64,000 bases of DNA from assembly GCA_021740385.1 (NCBI GenBank), contig JAIOZY010000004.1:105407-169406 (forward strand), read 5' to 3'. Below the pieces are notes generated by a model. That model searched no databases, was not told the DNA's origin, and saw nothing but the letters and a program-made list of their open reading frames with translations. Positions 18,680 to 25,484 of the stretch are shown here, one piece after another (within the stretch, counting starts at the first letter, position 1; every line of letters starts with the position of its first letter). Origin of the DNA: Prolixibacteraceae bacterium (GTDB lineage: Bacteria > Bacteroidota > Bacteroidia > Bacteroidales > Prolixibacteraceae). Position numbers and translations under genes: made by a program.

Positions 18680-19891
18680 TTATTTTTTGTCTAATTTTCT
18701 TAAAATCAAAGCCATAAAAATAAGCAACCCGGGGCTAATTTTATAAAAATGGGAAAGAAATCCATTTTTGAACAACTGGAATCCATTTTGTTTTAGCTTA
18801 TGGTTGAAAACTTTCCATTGTTTCAAGTAAAAACGACGATAAGTATTAGAAATGCCCAATATATTCCATAGGGCCTTTAAGATGGCAGATCTGTTTTCTT
18901 GTAATGAAATATATTGCCATTTGCTTAAATCTTCATCTGTGAAAATTTCTATTAAGGATGCCGGGTTATGAAAAGCTTCCCAGGAACGGTACAGAAAATT
19001 GTTCTTTTTGATGTGGGTATTGTAGTTAATAATAAGCTCTTGCATTTCTTCAGCTTTCAAATGCTTAGCTGGTTTAAACTTTTTGGGCTTCTTATTTTCA
19101 AATAATCCTTTTTGATATGCTTCATCAATGCGTAAGCAATTTCTCAATCCATGTGTGGGTTTTCTTTGGTCTAATGGGGGAAAAGAATTGTAGTTGCCAA
19201 AGTAAGTACTAAGGTAGCGATCAGCATTTTGGGGACTCCAAAAAACAGTATCCTCGAAGGGAATAGCAAGCAAAGGAAAGAGATCCTTTTTATCGTAGTA
19301 GCAATAACTCTCGAAGTTGTAAAGGGGTATATATTTATAATTATTTGCTTTTGCTGAATACAGAAATGCTTCTCTAAATGAAATTTTTTTGGTAGAAGGA
19401 TAAAGAGAATCGATTAATTGATTAGCTAAATTAAATTTATTTTTCTTTATCTCGTCAATTAATTTTTTTGCTCCTTTCCTTTTTAAAGGAGGTATTGTGG
19501 CGACCTGGAAAATATCGATTTTGGGATACATGCATCCTTTATCCCATGAATTAAAAAAACGGATGTATTTTTTACAAAAGAAACCACCCACAAAATCGTC
19601 AAAATATGGATGAAACTCATAATCTTCAGATTGATAATCATGGAGGTGTTTAATTAATCGTGGATAATCACTCGATAAGACACAAATATCTAAATCATCA
19701 TCCCAGGGAATAAAACCTTGGTGACGTTTAGCACCCAACAACGATCCAGCCGTTAACCAATAGTCGATTTTTGCTTCACTAAGCAGTTTGTCAAGCACTT
19801 TCATGCCTTCTAATAGGGCATCCTGACATAATTTTAATCCGCTTGTTGAATAGTATTCAATTCCTTTGTCATTTTGTAAAACCAGCGGCAT
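18680..19891 (-). CDS. LicD-family transferase (first, larger copy)
   Basis: A 403-residue protein with a clear LicD core at about residues 30-75 (KIDYWLTAGSLLGAKRHQGF then PWDDDLDICVL), holding the essential acidic cluster DDDLD. The remaining ~300 residues include a KYIRFFNSWDKGCMYPKIDIFQ segment that is also LicD-like, and an unassigned C-terminus with a hydrophobic tail (SPGLLIFMALIL), perhaps for membrane contact. It lies between the methyltransferase (27 bp) and the smaller LicD gene (10 bp). Two different LicD enzymes in one operon suggest two distinct phospho-substituent additions on the surface glycan; that is inference. Confidence 0.88.
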   Translation of the reverse strand: MPLVLQNDKGIEYYSTSGLKLCQDALLEGMKVLDKLLSEAKIDYWLTAGSLLGAKRHQGFIPWDDDLDICVLSSDYPRLIKHLHDYQSEDYEFHPYFDDFVGGFFCKKYIRFFNSWDKGCMYPKIDIFQVATIPPLKRKGAKKLIDEIKKNKFNLANQLIDSLYPSTKKISFREAFLYSAKANNYKYIPLYNFESYCYYDKKDLFPLLAIPFEDTVFWSPQNADRYLSTYFGNYNSFPPLDQRKPTHGLRNCLRIDEAYQKGLFENKKPKKFKPAKHLKAEEMQELIINYNTHIKKNNFLYRSWEAFHNPASLIEIFTDEDLSKWQYISLQENRSAILKALWNILGISNTYRRFYLKQWKVFNHKLKQNGFQLFKNGFLSHFYKISPGLLIFMALILRKLDKK

Positions 19892-19918
19892 GTTATTTTT
19901 TATTTTAAGCGAAATTCA

Positions 19919-20542
19919 TCAGGGCTTTTGACAAATGATTCTAATTATGATGGGATCTTCATCTTTATAAGGGGCAAAACCTGTTCCTTCAACTGCGTCA
20001 AGCAGATCAAATCCAGTGACTTCTACTTTTTGTTTCAACTGATTAAAATCAGCAAATCTCCTGTAGTGGGATGTGATTTTTGCATTTTTCTCTCCTACAA
20101 CAGCATCTCCTTCTTTGGCTAAATCGTCTTTTTTGCTTCTAACTTCAAGAAAAAACTGTCCCTTTTTTTCGAGGTTATTGAATACCCAATTGATCACATT
20201 GTCCTCTTCTTTTTCTTTAATGGCATGGAGCGTAAAGCGACTGTAAATTGCATTGTATTTTTTATTTATTTTTTGAAGATTAGTAAAATCATCGCAAATA
20301 AAGTTTAGGTATCCGTTTTTATATGCTGAGTTTAAATATTCGATCTCTCCACAAACCTGATCAACACCAGTAGTTTTGATTTTATGGGTGCCAAAATAAA
20401 CAGAATCACGTCCGTTACCGCAACCTAATTCTAAAAGAGTTTGCCCGGTTGTTAGTCTTTTAAGCACTTCTACGGCAAAAGGGGAAGGAGAGCTTGGGAT
20501 GGGATATTTTTGATAATATTTTGTCCAGTATTCCTTATCCAT
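19919..20542 (-). CDS. Class I SAM-dependent methyltransferase
   Basis: A 207-residue protein from the ATG at 20542 (MDKEYWTKYYQKYP). A start seven codons earlier (20563) would overlap the promoter -7 box at 20561-20568, so the later one is chosen. The SAM motif LLELGCGNGRDSVYFG and the following GVDQVCGEIEYLN are clear. Overall it resembles small tellurite-resistance/TehB-like and polysaccharide-locus methyltransferases. It is the first gene of the AT-rich LicD operon and probably modifies a sugar or a phospholinked group of the same surface polymer; substrate unknown. Confidence 0.85.
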   Translation of the reverse strand: MDKEYWTKYYQKYPIPSSPSPFAVEVLKRLTTGQTLLELGCGNGRDSVYFGTHKIKTTGVDQVCGEIEYLNSAYKNGYLNFICDDFTNLQKINKKYNAIYSRFTLHAIKEKEEDNVINWVFNNLEKKGQFFLEVRSKKDDLAKEGDAVVGEKNAKITSHYRRFADFNQLKQKVEVTGFDLLDAVEGTGFAPYKDEDPIIIRIICQKP

Positions 20543-20560
20543 ATTTAAAATTTTAAATGG

Positions 20561-20568
20561 CAAAGCTA
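20561..20568 (-). promoter_or_regulatory. Candidate -7 promoter element of the methyltransferase-LicD operon
   Basis: On the minus strand this reads TAGCTTTG, a full match to TAnnTTTG, 18 bp before the chosen start codon. No TTG is present at -33, so strength is uncertain. It supports the ATG at 20542 as the true start. Confidence 0.45.
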
Positions 20569-20611
20569 AAAAAAGTTGAATAATAATCTGCCGTTTATTA
20601 TGAAAATCATG

Positions 20612-20641
20612 TTTGCGTTTTAATTTGTTGTAATATATTTG
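20612..20641 (+). promoter_or_regulatory. Complete Bacteroidota promoter before the GT4 gene, implying a near-leaderless mRNA
   Basis: TTTG at 20612-20615, then 18 bp, then TATATTTG at 20634-20641: both elements and the spacing agree with the Bacteroidota sigma-factor consensus (TTTG, 17-23 bp, TAnnTTTG). The ATG of the GT4 gene begins only 5 bp after the -7 box, where transcription should begin. The message would therefore have almost no 5' leader. Confidence 0.62.
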
Positions 20642-20646
20642 CTTGC

Positions 20647-21900
20647 ATGAATATTTTGTTAATCAATAAATCATTCAAAACTGGTGGTGCAGCAATTGCC
20701 GCTCAACGTTTGTGGAAAGCCCTCTTAAAATTAAAAATTAATACACATTTTTTGGTATATGATAAGTATACATCCGATAATAGAAATTTAATAATATTGA
20801 CAAAATCCAGATGGGATGTTTTTCAATGGTGGTTTAGGTTTATATACGAAAGGCTATATTTTTTTATTTTTCAAAAAAACATGTCGGTTCGGTTTTCAAT
20901 ATCTCCAGCAATTTCAGGTAAAAACATTTCAAAACTTGCGGTAGTTAAAAAATCCGATATCATCCACCTTCATTGGTTTAATCAGGGTTTTTTATCCCTG
21001 AAAAATGTTAAGGAACTTGCTGATCTTGGTAAGCCCATGGTTTGGACCCTCCACGATATGTGGGCTTTTACAGGCGGTTGCCATTACAACGATGGGTGTT
21101 ATAACTTTATTAATGGGTGTGGGAATTGCCCGTATCTTAAAAAGCCCGGTAAATATGATTTATCGTATCGCATTTTCAGGGGAAAGGAGAATTTGTATAA
21201 AAATGTAAATATCACTTTTGTAACTTGTAGTAATTGGCTTAAGAATGAAGCCACTAAGGCAAAAGTTTTAGAAGGGGGAAAAATCATTCATATCCCCAAT
21301 CCGATTAATGTTGATTTATTTTGTTCTTCAATGCCTCTGAAAATCAGGAAAAACCTAAGTTTGCCGTTACATAAAACATTCATTTTTTTTGGTGCAGCTA
21401 ATGTGAATGATTCCAGGAAAGGTGTTAAATATTTGATTGATGCTTTAAATATTATAAGTATCAATACAAATATTGAAATATTGTTATTTGGTAAAAACGG
21501 AAGCCTAATTGCTGACAAATTGCCGTTTATTACGCATGACTTTGGATTAGTCAATTGTGTTGAAAAAATTATTGAGTTGTATCAGGCCGCAGATTTATTT
21601 GTTTTACCATCGTTACAAGATAATTTACCAAATACAATCATGGAAAGCATGTCTTGCGGCACGCCTGTTGTTGCCTTCAAAACTGGCGGGGTACCCGAAA
21701 TGATCGATCACAAAAAAACAGGCTACCTGGCCGAATACAAATCGGCCGAAGACCTGGCACGGGGCATTAAATGGGTGCTGGAAAACAACAAGGACAATTG
21801 CCTCGGTAAAGCCGGCCGCGAAAAGGTGCTCAGGGAATACAGCGAAGAGGTGGTTGCTAAGCAGTACATTAAACTTTACGAGTCGTTGCTAAATGGATAA
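20647..21900 (+). CDS. Glycosyltransferase family 4, mosaic composition
   Basis: A 417-residue retaining glycosyltransferase. The GT4 N-terminal Rossmann start is MNILLINKSFKTGGAAIAAQRLW. A segment IHLHWFNQGFLSL and a CGNCPYL cysteine motif are typical of the polysaccharide subfamily. The C-terminal donor site is DNLPNTIMESMSCGTPVVAF with the E-x7-E pattern, then GGVPEMI. The first ~1000 bp are strongly AT-rich (11 of 60 G+C at 21421-21480). The last 250 bp switch abruptly to native composition (35 of 60 at 21721-21780), with the break near 21650 inside the donor motif. The stop overlaps the next GT2 gene by 8 bp. It adds a sugar to the lipid-linked surface glycan; specificity unknown. Confidence 0.92.
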   Translation: MNILLINKSFKTGGAAIAAQRLWKALLKLKINTHFLVYDKYTSDNRNLIILTKSRWDVFQWWFRFIYERLYFFIFQKNMSVRFSISPAISGKNISKLAVVKKSDIIHLHWFNQGFLSLKNVKELADLGKPMVWTLHDMWAFTGGCHYNDGCYNFINGCGNCPYLKKPGKYDLSYRIFRGKENLYKNVNITFVTCSNWLKNEATKAKVLEGGKIIHIPNPINVDLFCSSMPLKIRKNLSLPLHKTFIFFGAANVNDSRKGVKYLIDALNIISINTNIEILLFGKNGSLIADKLPFITHDFGLVNCVEKIIELYQAADLFVLPSLQDNLPNTIMESMSCGTPVVAFKTGGVPEMIDHKKTGYLAEYKSAEDLARGIKWVLENNKDNCLGKAGREKVLREYSEEVVAKQYIKLYESLLNG

Positions 21901-22648
21901 GCTTCCTAAAATATCGGTCATTACAGTTGTTTTCAACGATGCTGACAATGTTGAAGGCACCATTAAATCGGTTGTAAACCAAAATTATCCCGATATAGAA
22001 TACATTGTAATCGACGGGGCCTCAACCGATGGCACAAAGGAAATTATCGAAAAATATTCCGACAGGATCAGCTTTTGGTTGTCGGAACCCGATACGGGTT
22101 TGTACAATGCCATGAACAAAGGCATAGAAAAGGCAAGCGGACATTATGTGCTTTTCCTGAATTCGGGCGACAAATTGCATAATCCCGAAATATTGCAAAC
22201 CATTTTTGCCCAGTTGAACGGTCAATTGCCCGATGTTGTTTTTGGTGAAACCATGATTGTTGCCGAAGATGAATCCGAAATTGGGCTGCGGCGGTTAAAA
22301 GCCCCCGAAATCCTTACCTGGAAAAGCCTGCGCGATGGAATGCTTGTTTGCCACCAGTCGTTTCTGGCATCGAGGGAACTTGCCCCTGAATATGATGAAA
22401 TGTACCGTTTTGCTGCCGATTACGACTGGATGCTGAAAATTCTTAAAAAGGCTGATTCAATTCACAATTCACAATTAATCATAGCTTCTTTTCTCGACGG
22501 AGGCGTTTCGAAAAAAAACATCCGGAAAGGACTTCGCGAGCGGTTTTCAATCATGGTAAATAATTATGGGTTTTTCCCAACGCTTTTTCGTCACTTCGTT
22601 ATTGGTTTCCGCTTTTTCTCGTTTCTGGTAAAATATAAACGGTTCTAA
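21893..22648 (+). CDS. Glycosyltransferase family 2
   Basis: A 251-residue inverting glycosyltransferase with a GT-A fold. The N-terminus KISVITVVFNDADNVEGTIKSV, the YIVIDGASTDGT motif, the DTGLYNAMNKGIEKASGHYVLFLNSGD segment (a metal-binding region), and HQSFLASREL all place it with WcaA-like polysaccharide transferases. The start codon lies inside the last codons of the GT4 gene, so translation is coupled. Composition is native, unlike the beginning of the GT4 gene. It would work in the cytoplasm or at the inner face of the inner membrane on an undecaprenyl-linked intermediate. Confidence 0.93.
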   Translation: MDKLPKISVITVVFNDADNVEGTIKSVVNQNYPDIEYIVIDGASTDGTKEIIEKYSDRISFWLSEPDTGLYNAMNKGIEKASGHYVLFLNSGDKLHNPEILQTIFAQLNGQLPDVVFGETMIVAEDESEIGLRRLKAPEILTWKSLRDGMLVCHQSFLASRELAPEYDEMYRFAADYDWMLKILKKADSIHNSQLIIASFLDGGVSKKNIRKGLRERFSIMVNNYGFFPTLFRHFVIGFRFFSFLVKYKRF

Positions 22649-22727
22649 AAATTGCAGCATTCTTAAATGCAACAGTATTTTACCCGTTTAAATGTTAGTT
22701 AAATATATCTGTATTGGTATTTTGTTT

Positions 22728-22735
22728 TAACTTTG
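22728..22735 (+). promoter_or_regulatory. Candidate -7 element before the HEPN remnant/MNT gene
   Basis: TAACTTTG fits TAnnTTTG and stands 9 bp before the relic start codon of the HEPN pseudogene. It is probably the original promoter of the two-gene HEPN/MNT module. A -33 TTG at proper spacing is not evident. Confidence 0.35.
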
Positions 22736-22744
22736 AAAAGTTTG

Positions 22745-22883
22745 ATGAATAAAAAGGTAAAATATTGAAGCGCGATATCCTTCCTATAAAGAAAGATTGT
22801 TGGCAAGTTTAACCGAAAAGAAATGCAATGATATTTTAATGGAAACAAATATGCTTTTAAAATGGATAAAAAAGATGCTATAG
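22745..22883 (+). pseudogene. HEPN-domain toxin remnant with internal deletion
   Basis: An ATG at 22745 opens MNKKVKY and then meets TGA. In a different frame, from 22761 to the stop at 22881-22883, the sequence reads NIEARYPSYKERLLASL, continuing to LLKWIKKML. That is the C-terminal third of a HEPN protein of the type paired with MNT nucleotidyltransferases. The head fits the N-terminus of the same family, so about 75-80 central residues, including the catalytic R...H region, are missing. The join falls in AATATTG, which could derive from both flanks (KYW.. and LNIEA..), suggesting deletion between short direct repeats with loss of frame. The remnant overlaps the MNT gene by 22 bp, the usual coupling of such pairs. 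Family match is from memory of HEPN sequences. Confidence 0.75.
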
Positions 22884-23164
22884 AAAAAGTTAAATTATAC
22901 AAACGTCTTTTAACTGATTACATTAGTTTTGACAAGATATACATTTATGGTTCATATGCTAAAAATACATTTCGTAATGATAGTGATATTGATGTCGCAA
23001 TTGTAGTTGATCAAATTGACGGTGATTTTTTTTCGATAAATCCATTATTATGGAAATTAAGAAGGGAAATTGATGATCGCATAGAACCCATACTTATCGA
23101 AAAAAAACACGATGTTGCAGGTTTTCTTGAAAAAATTCAGGATGAGGGAATTGAAATCAGTTAA
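22862..23164 (+). CDS. MNT-type minimal nucleotidyltransferase (antitoxin of a HEPN/MNT pair)
   Basis: A 100-residue protein with the minimal nucleotidyltransferase signature GS-x10-DxD (Gly30-Ser31, Asp42, Asp44) and a following hydrophobic strand (VAIVV). Length and layout match MNT proteins that, in HEPN/MNT toxin-antitoxin modules, silence the HEPN ribonuclease by adding AMP groups. Here the HEPN partner directly upstream is a pseudogene, so this is an orphan antitoxin-like gene. All catalytic residues seem intact. The DNA is AT-rich like the rest of the small island at 22.65-23.2 kb, inserted between the GT2 and wbpE genes of the polysaccharide cluster. Confidence 0.88.
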   Translation: MDKKDAIEKVKLYKRLLTDYISFDKIYIYGSYAKNTFRNDSDIDVAIVVDQIDGDFFSINPLLWKLRREIDDRIEPILIEKKHDVAGFLEKIQDEGIEIS

Positions 23165-23188
23165 TAGCACTTCAATATTTATTCAAAC

Positions 23189-24328
23189 ATGCAATTCTGC
23201 GACCTTACACGGCAATACAAAACTTATAAAGCCGAAATTGATGAAGCAATTCAATCAGTAATCGATACTTCTGGCTTTATTAACGGGAAAGAAATTAACT
23301 TGCTCGAAAACGAGCTTGCCGAATACACCGGCGTTGCTCATGCAATATGTTGCAGCTCGGGAACCGATGCACTGTTACTTGCGTTAATGGCTTTAGATTT
23401 ACAGCCCGGGGATGAAGTGATTTGTCCGGCTTTCAGTTTTTTCTCTTCGGCATCAATGATAAGTTTGCTCAAAGGAAAACCGGTTTTTGTTGATGTATCG
23501 CCCATCGATTACAATATCGATGTTGCCAAAATTGAAGAAAAAATTTCGTCAAAAACCAAAGGGATCATTGCCGTATCGCTTTTCGGACAATGTGCCGATT
23601 TTGACGCGATTAATGAAATTGCAAATACACACGGATTATGGGTTGTTGAGGATGCTGCCCAGTCGTTCGGGGCCACTTACAAGGGTCGGAAGTCATGCTC
23701 ACTTACCCGAATTGCCGTAACCAGTTTCTTCCCGGCCAAACCGTTGGGTTGTTACGGCGATGGCGGCGCCGTTTTTACAAGCGATGAGAATTTGGCCCAA
23801 AAGGTTAAATTGCTCCGGTCACACGGTCAGGTTGAACGCTACCAACACCAGCTCATTGGCATTAACGGCCGCATGGATACCATTCAGGCAGCTATTCTCA
23901 GGGTAAAAATGAAACATTTTGAAACAGAACTTTATACCAGGCAATTGGCTGCCGGTTTGTATGCAAAGTTGTTAAACGGCCATGTTTTTCTTCCCGAAGT
24001 GAGGGATTACAATACCAGCACCTGGGCGCAATATACCATTGGACTTCAAAACAGGAATGTTGTACGGGAAGAACTGCAGAAGAAGGGTATTCCAACATCG
24101 GTGCATTACCCGGCTCCGTTACCCCGGCAACAGGCTTTTTCTGATTTGCCTTCATACGATGAATCATTTGAAGTATCAGAATTGTTATCCGAAACCGTTC
24201 TTTCACTTCCAATGCATGGTTTAATAACGAAAGAGGAAGTTGAGGAGGTGGCGAATGCGATAATTTCAGTAACCGCAGAGGCGCAGAGACGCGAAGGAAG
24301 AATCGAACCGCAGAGACGCAAAGAATGA
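23189..24328 (+). CDS. wbpE: WbpE-like UDP-3-keto-sugar aminotransferase (DegT/DnrJ/EryC1/StrS family)
   Basis: A 379-residue PLP enzyme. It begins MQFCDLTRQYKTYKAEID, the standard WbpE/WlbC opening. The PLP lysine is in SFFPAKPLGCYGDGGAVF (just after residue 175), and the substrate-side LRSHGQ motif is present. With WbpA, WbpB and WbpD encoded just downstream, it would place an amino group on C3 of the UDP-3-keto-GlcNAcA intermediate. The family domain ends near VEEVANAIISV. The last ~17 codons (AEAQRREGRIEPQRRKE) are read from an inserted repeat (24271 onward), so the natural C-terminus has been replaced or extended. Confidence 0.93.
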   Translation: MQFCDLTRQYKTYKAEIDEAIQSVIDTSGFINGKEINLLENELAEYTGVAHAICCSSGTDALLLALMALDLQPGDEVICPAFSFFSSASMISLLKGKPVFVDVSPIDYNIDVAKIEEKISSKTKGIIAVSLFGQCADFDAINEIANTHGLWVVEDAAQSFGATYKGRKSCSLTRIAVTSFFPAKPLGCYGDGGAVFTSDENLAQKVKLLRSHGQVERYQHQLIGINGRMDTIQAAILRVKMKHFETELYTRQLAAGLYAKLLNGHVFLPEVRDYNTSTWAQYTIGLQNRNVVREELQKKGIPTSVHYPAPLPRQQAFSDLPSYDESFEVSELLSETVLSLPMHGLITKEEVEEVANAIISVTAEAQRREGRIEPQRRKE

Positions 24329-24360
24329 ATAAAACTTAACTTATCAGCATCTTAGCGGTT
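24271..24360. repeat. AACCGCAGAG-family repeat, left flank of the GxxExxY gene
   Basis: Starts AACCGCAGAGGCGCAGAGAC, has a second AACCGCAGAGACGCAAAG unit around 24305, and ends with the opposite arm CTTAGCGGTT (24351-24360). Its first part overlaps and supplies the last codons of wbpE. The same arms recur at 24768-24899 on the other side of the GxxExxY gene, and in part at 9282-9340 and 26884-26953. Confidence 0.85.
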
Positions 24361-24375
24361 AAAAAATAAAACCTC

Positions 24376-24762
24376 ATGGAAAATAAAACATTAAATGCCA
24401 TTTCGAAGCAAATACTTGATGCATCAATCGCTGTTCATAAGGAAATGGGGCCAGGACTACTTGAATCGGTGTATGAATATTGTTTAATTAAAGAATTTGA
24501 GTTTAGGAAAATTAATGCCCAACGGCAGGTTCAGTTACCGCTTTATTACAAAGGAGAATTGTTGTCAAAAGAATTTAAAATTGACATTTTGGTTGAAAAC
24601 GAGATTGTTCTCGAGTTGAAAACAGTTGATTTTATTTTGCCAGTGCATGAAGCACAAATTATTTCATATTTGAAACTGGCAAACAAAAAACTGGGATTTC
24701 TGATTAACTTTAACGAGGCATTGTTAAAAGACGGATTTTATAGGTTTGTAAATAATTTTTAA
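24376..24762 (+). CDS. GxxExxY-family protein (PD-(D/E)xK nuclease-like)
   Basis: A 128-residue protein with the name-giving motif GLLESVY (within MGPGLLESVYEYCL), followed by the nuclease-like core FKIDILVENEIVLELKTV, in which the Asp and the ExK pair match a PD-(D/E)xK active site. Function of the family is unproven; the fold suggests DNA cleavage or binding. It lies 15 bp after one AACCGCAGAG-type repeat and 5 bp before another, with nothing else between, so gene and repeats look like one inserted unit inside the wbp operon. It has no link to sugar biosynthesis. Confidence 0.88.
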   Translation: MENKTLNAISKQILDASIAVHKEMGPGLLESVYEYCLIKEFEFRKINAQRQVQLPLYYKGELLSKEFKIDILVENEIVLELKTVDFILPVHEAQIISYLKLANKKLGFLINFNEALLKDGFYRFVNNF

Positions 24763-24767
24763 TAATG

Positions 24768-24899
24768 AACCGCAGAGGCACAAAGTCGCAAAGGAATAAT
24801 TAATTTAAACCGCAGAGCCGCAGAGAAAATATTAGCTTAGCGTCTTAGCGCCTTAGCGGTGAAAAAGTATAACCTTAGCGCCTTTGCGTCTTAGCGGTA
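24768..24899. repeat. AACCGCAGAG-family repeat, right flank of the GxxExxY gene
   Basis: Two left-arm units (AACCGCAGAGGCACAAAG at 24768 and AACCGCAGAGCCGCAGAG near 24807) are followed by two right-arm units (CTTAGCGTCTTAGCG, then ACCTTAGCGCCTTTGCGTC ending TTAGCGGT). The two arm types are imperfect reverse complements, so the RNA or single strand can fold into a long hairpin. It ends 12 bp before the wbpD start codon. Confidence 0.85.
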
Positions 24900-24911
24900 A
24901 AAAAGGATTCC

Positions 24912-25484
24912 ATGGAAAAACCATTCATACACGAAACAGCCTGCATCGACCCGGGTGCCGAAATTGGCGAAGGGACAAAAATTTGGCACTTTTGCCACGT
25001 GATGCCCGGTGCCCGTATTGGCAGTAATTGCACCCTTGGCCAGAATGTTTTTGTTGGGGGTAAAGCACGTATTGGTAACCGCGTAAAAATCCAGAACAAC
25101 GTGAGCGTGTACGATTCGGTTGAACTAAGCGACGACGTTTTTTGCGGCCCAAGTTGCGTATTTACCAACGTTATTAACCCGCGCTCTGAAATTGAGCGGA
25201 AGGCCGAATTTTTACCTACAATTGTTGAAAAAGGCGTTACCATTGGTGCAAATGCAACCATTTTATGCGGGATCACACTTGGCGAATATTCGTTCATTGG
25301 GGCGGGGGCCGTGGTTACCGGCAATGTTAAACCTTATGCCTTAATGACCGGCGTGCCTGCCCGGCAAACAGGGTGGGTAAGCCGCAGCGGCATAAAACTC
25401 GACAATTATTTGAAATGCCCCGAAACAGGCGAACGGTACATGATTGAAAACGAACAACTAAAACCTTTGTCAGATGGATCATAA
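24912..25484 (+). CDS. wbpD: WbpD-like UDP-2-acetamido-3-amino-glucuronate N-acetyltransferase
   Basis: A 190-residue left-handed beta-helix acyltransferase. The hexapeptide repeats are obvious (GAEIGEGTKIWHFCHV, ARIGSNCTLGQNVFVG, ARIGNRVKIQNNVSVYD, and VTIGANATILCGITLGEYSFIGAGAVV), followed by the PAxx cap (GVPARQTGWVSRSG). It acetylates the 3-amino group made by WbpE, giving UDP-2,3-diacetamido-2,3-dideoxy-D-glucuronate. It overlaps the next gene (WbpA-like dehydrogenase) by 11 bp. The insertion of the GxxExxY cassette upstream separates it from wbpE by about 580 bp, which could reduce coupling within the operon. Confidence 0.93.
   Translation: MEKPFIHETACIDPGAEIGEGTKIWHFCHVMPGARIGSNCTLGQNVFVGGKARIGNRVKIQNNVSVYDSVELSDDVFCGPSCVFTNVINPRSEIERKAEFLPTIVEKGVTIGANATILCGITLGEYSFIGAGAVVTGNVKPYALMTGVPARQTGWVSRSGIKLDNYLKCPETGERYMIENEQLKPLSDGS

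Noticed and set aside
22862..23164. Considered an active HEPN/MNT toxin-antitoxin pair.
   Set aside because: The HEPN part is frameshifted and lacks its central region, so there is no functional toxin.
24271..24899. Regular GCAGAGACGC-type units considered as a CRISPR array.
   Set aside because: Units are unequal and imperfect, lack uniform spacers, form inverted arms around a gene, and no cas gene is in the window.
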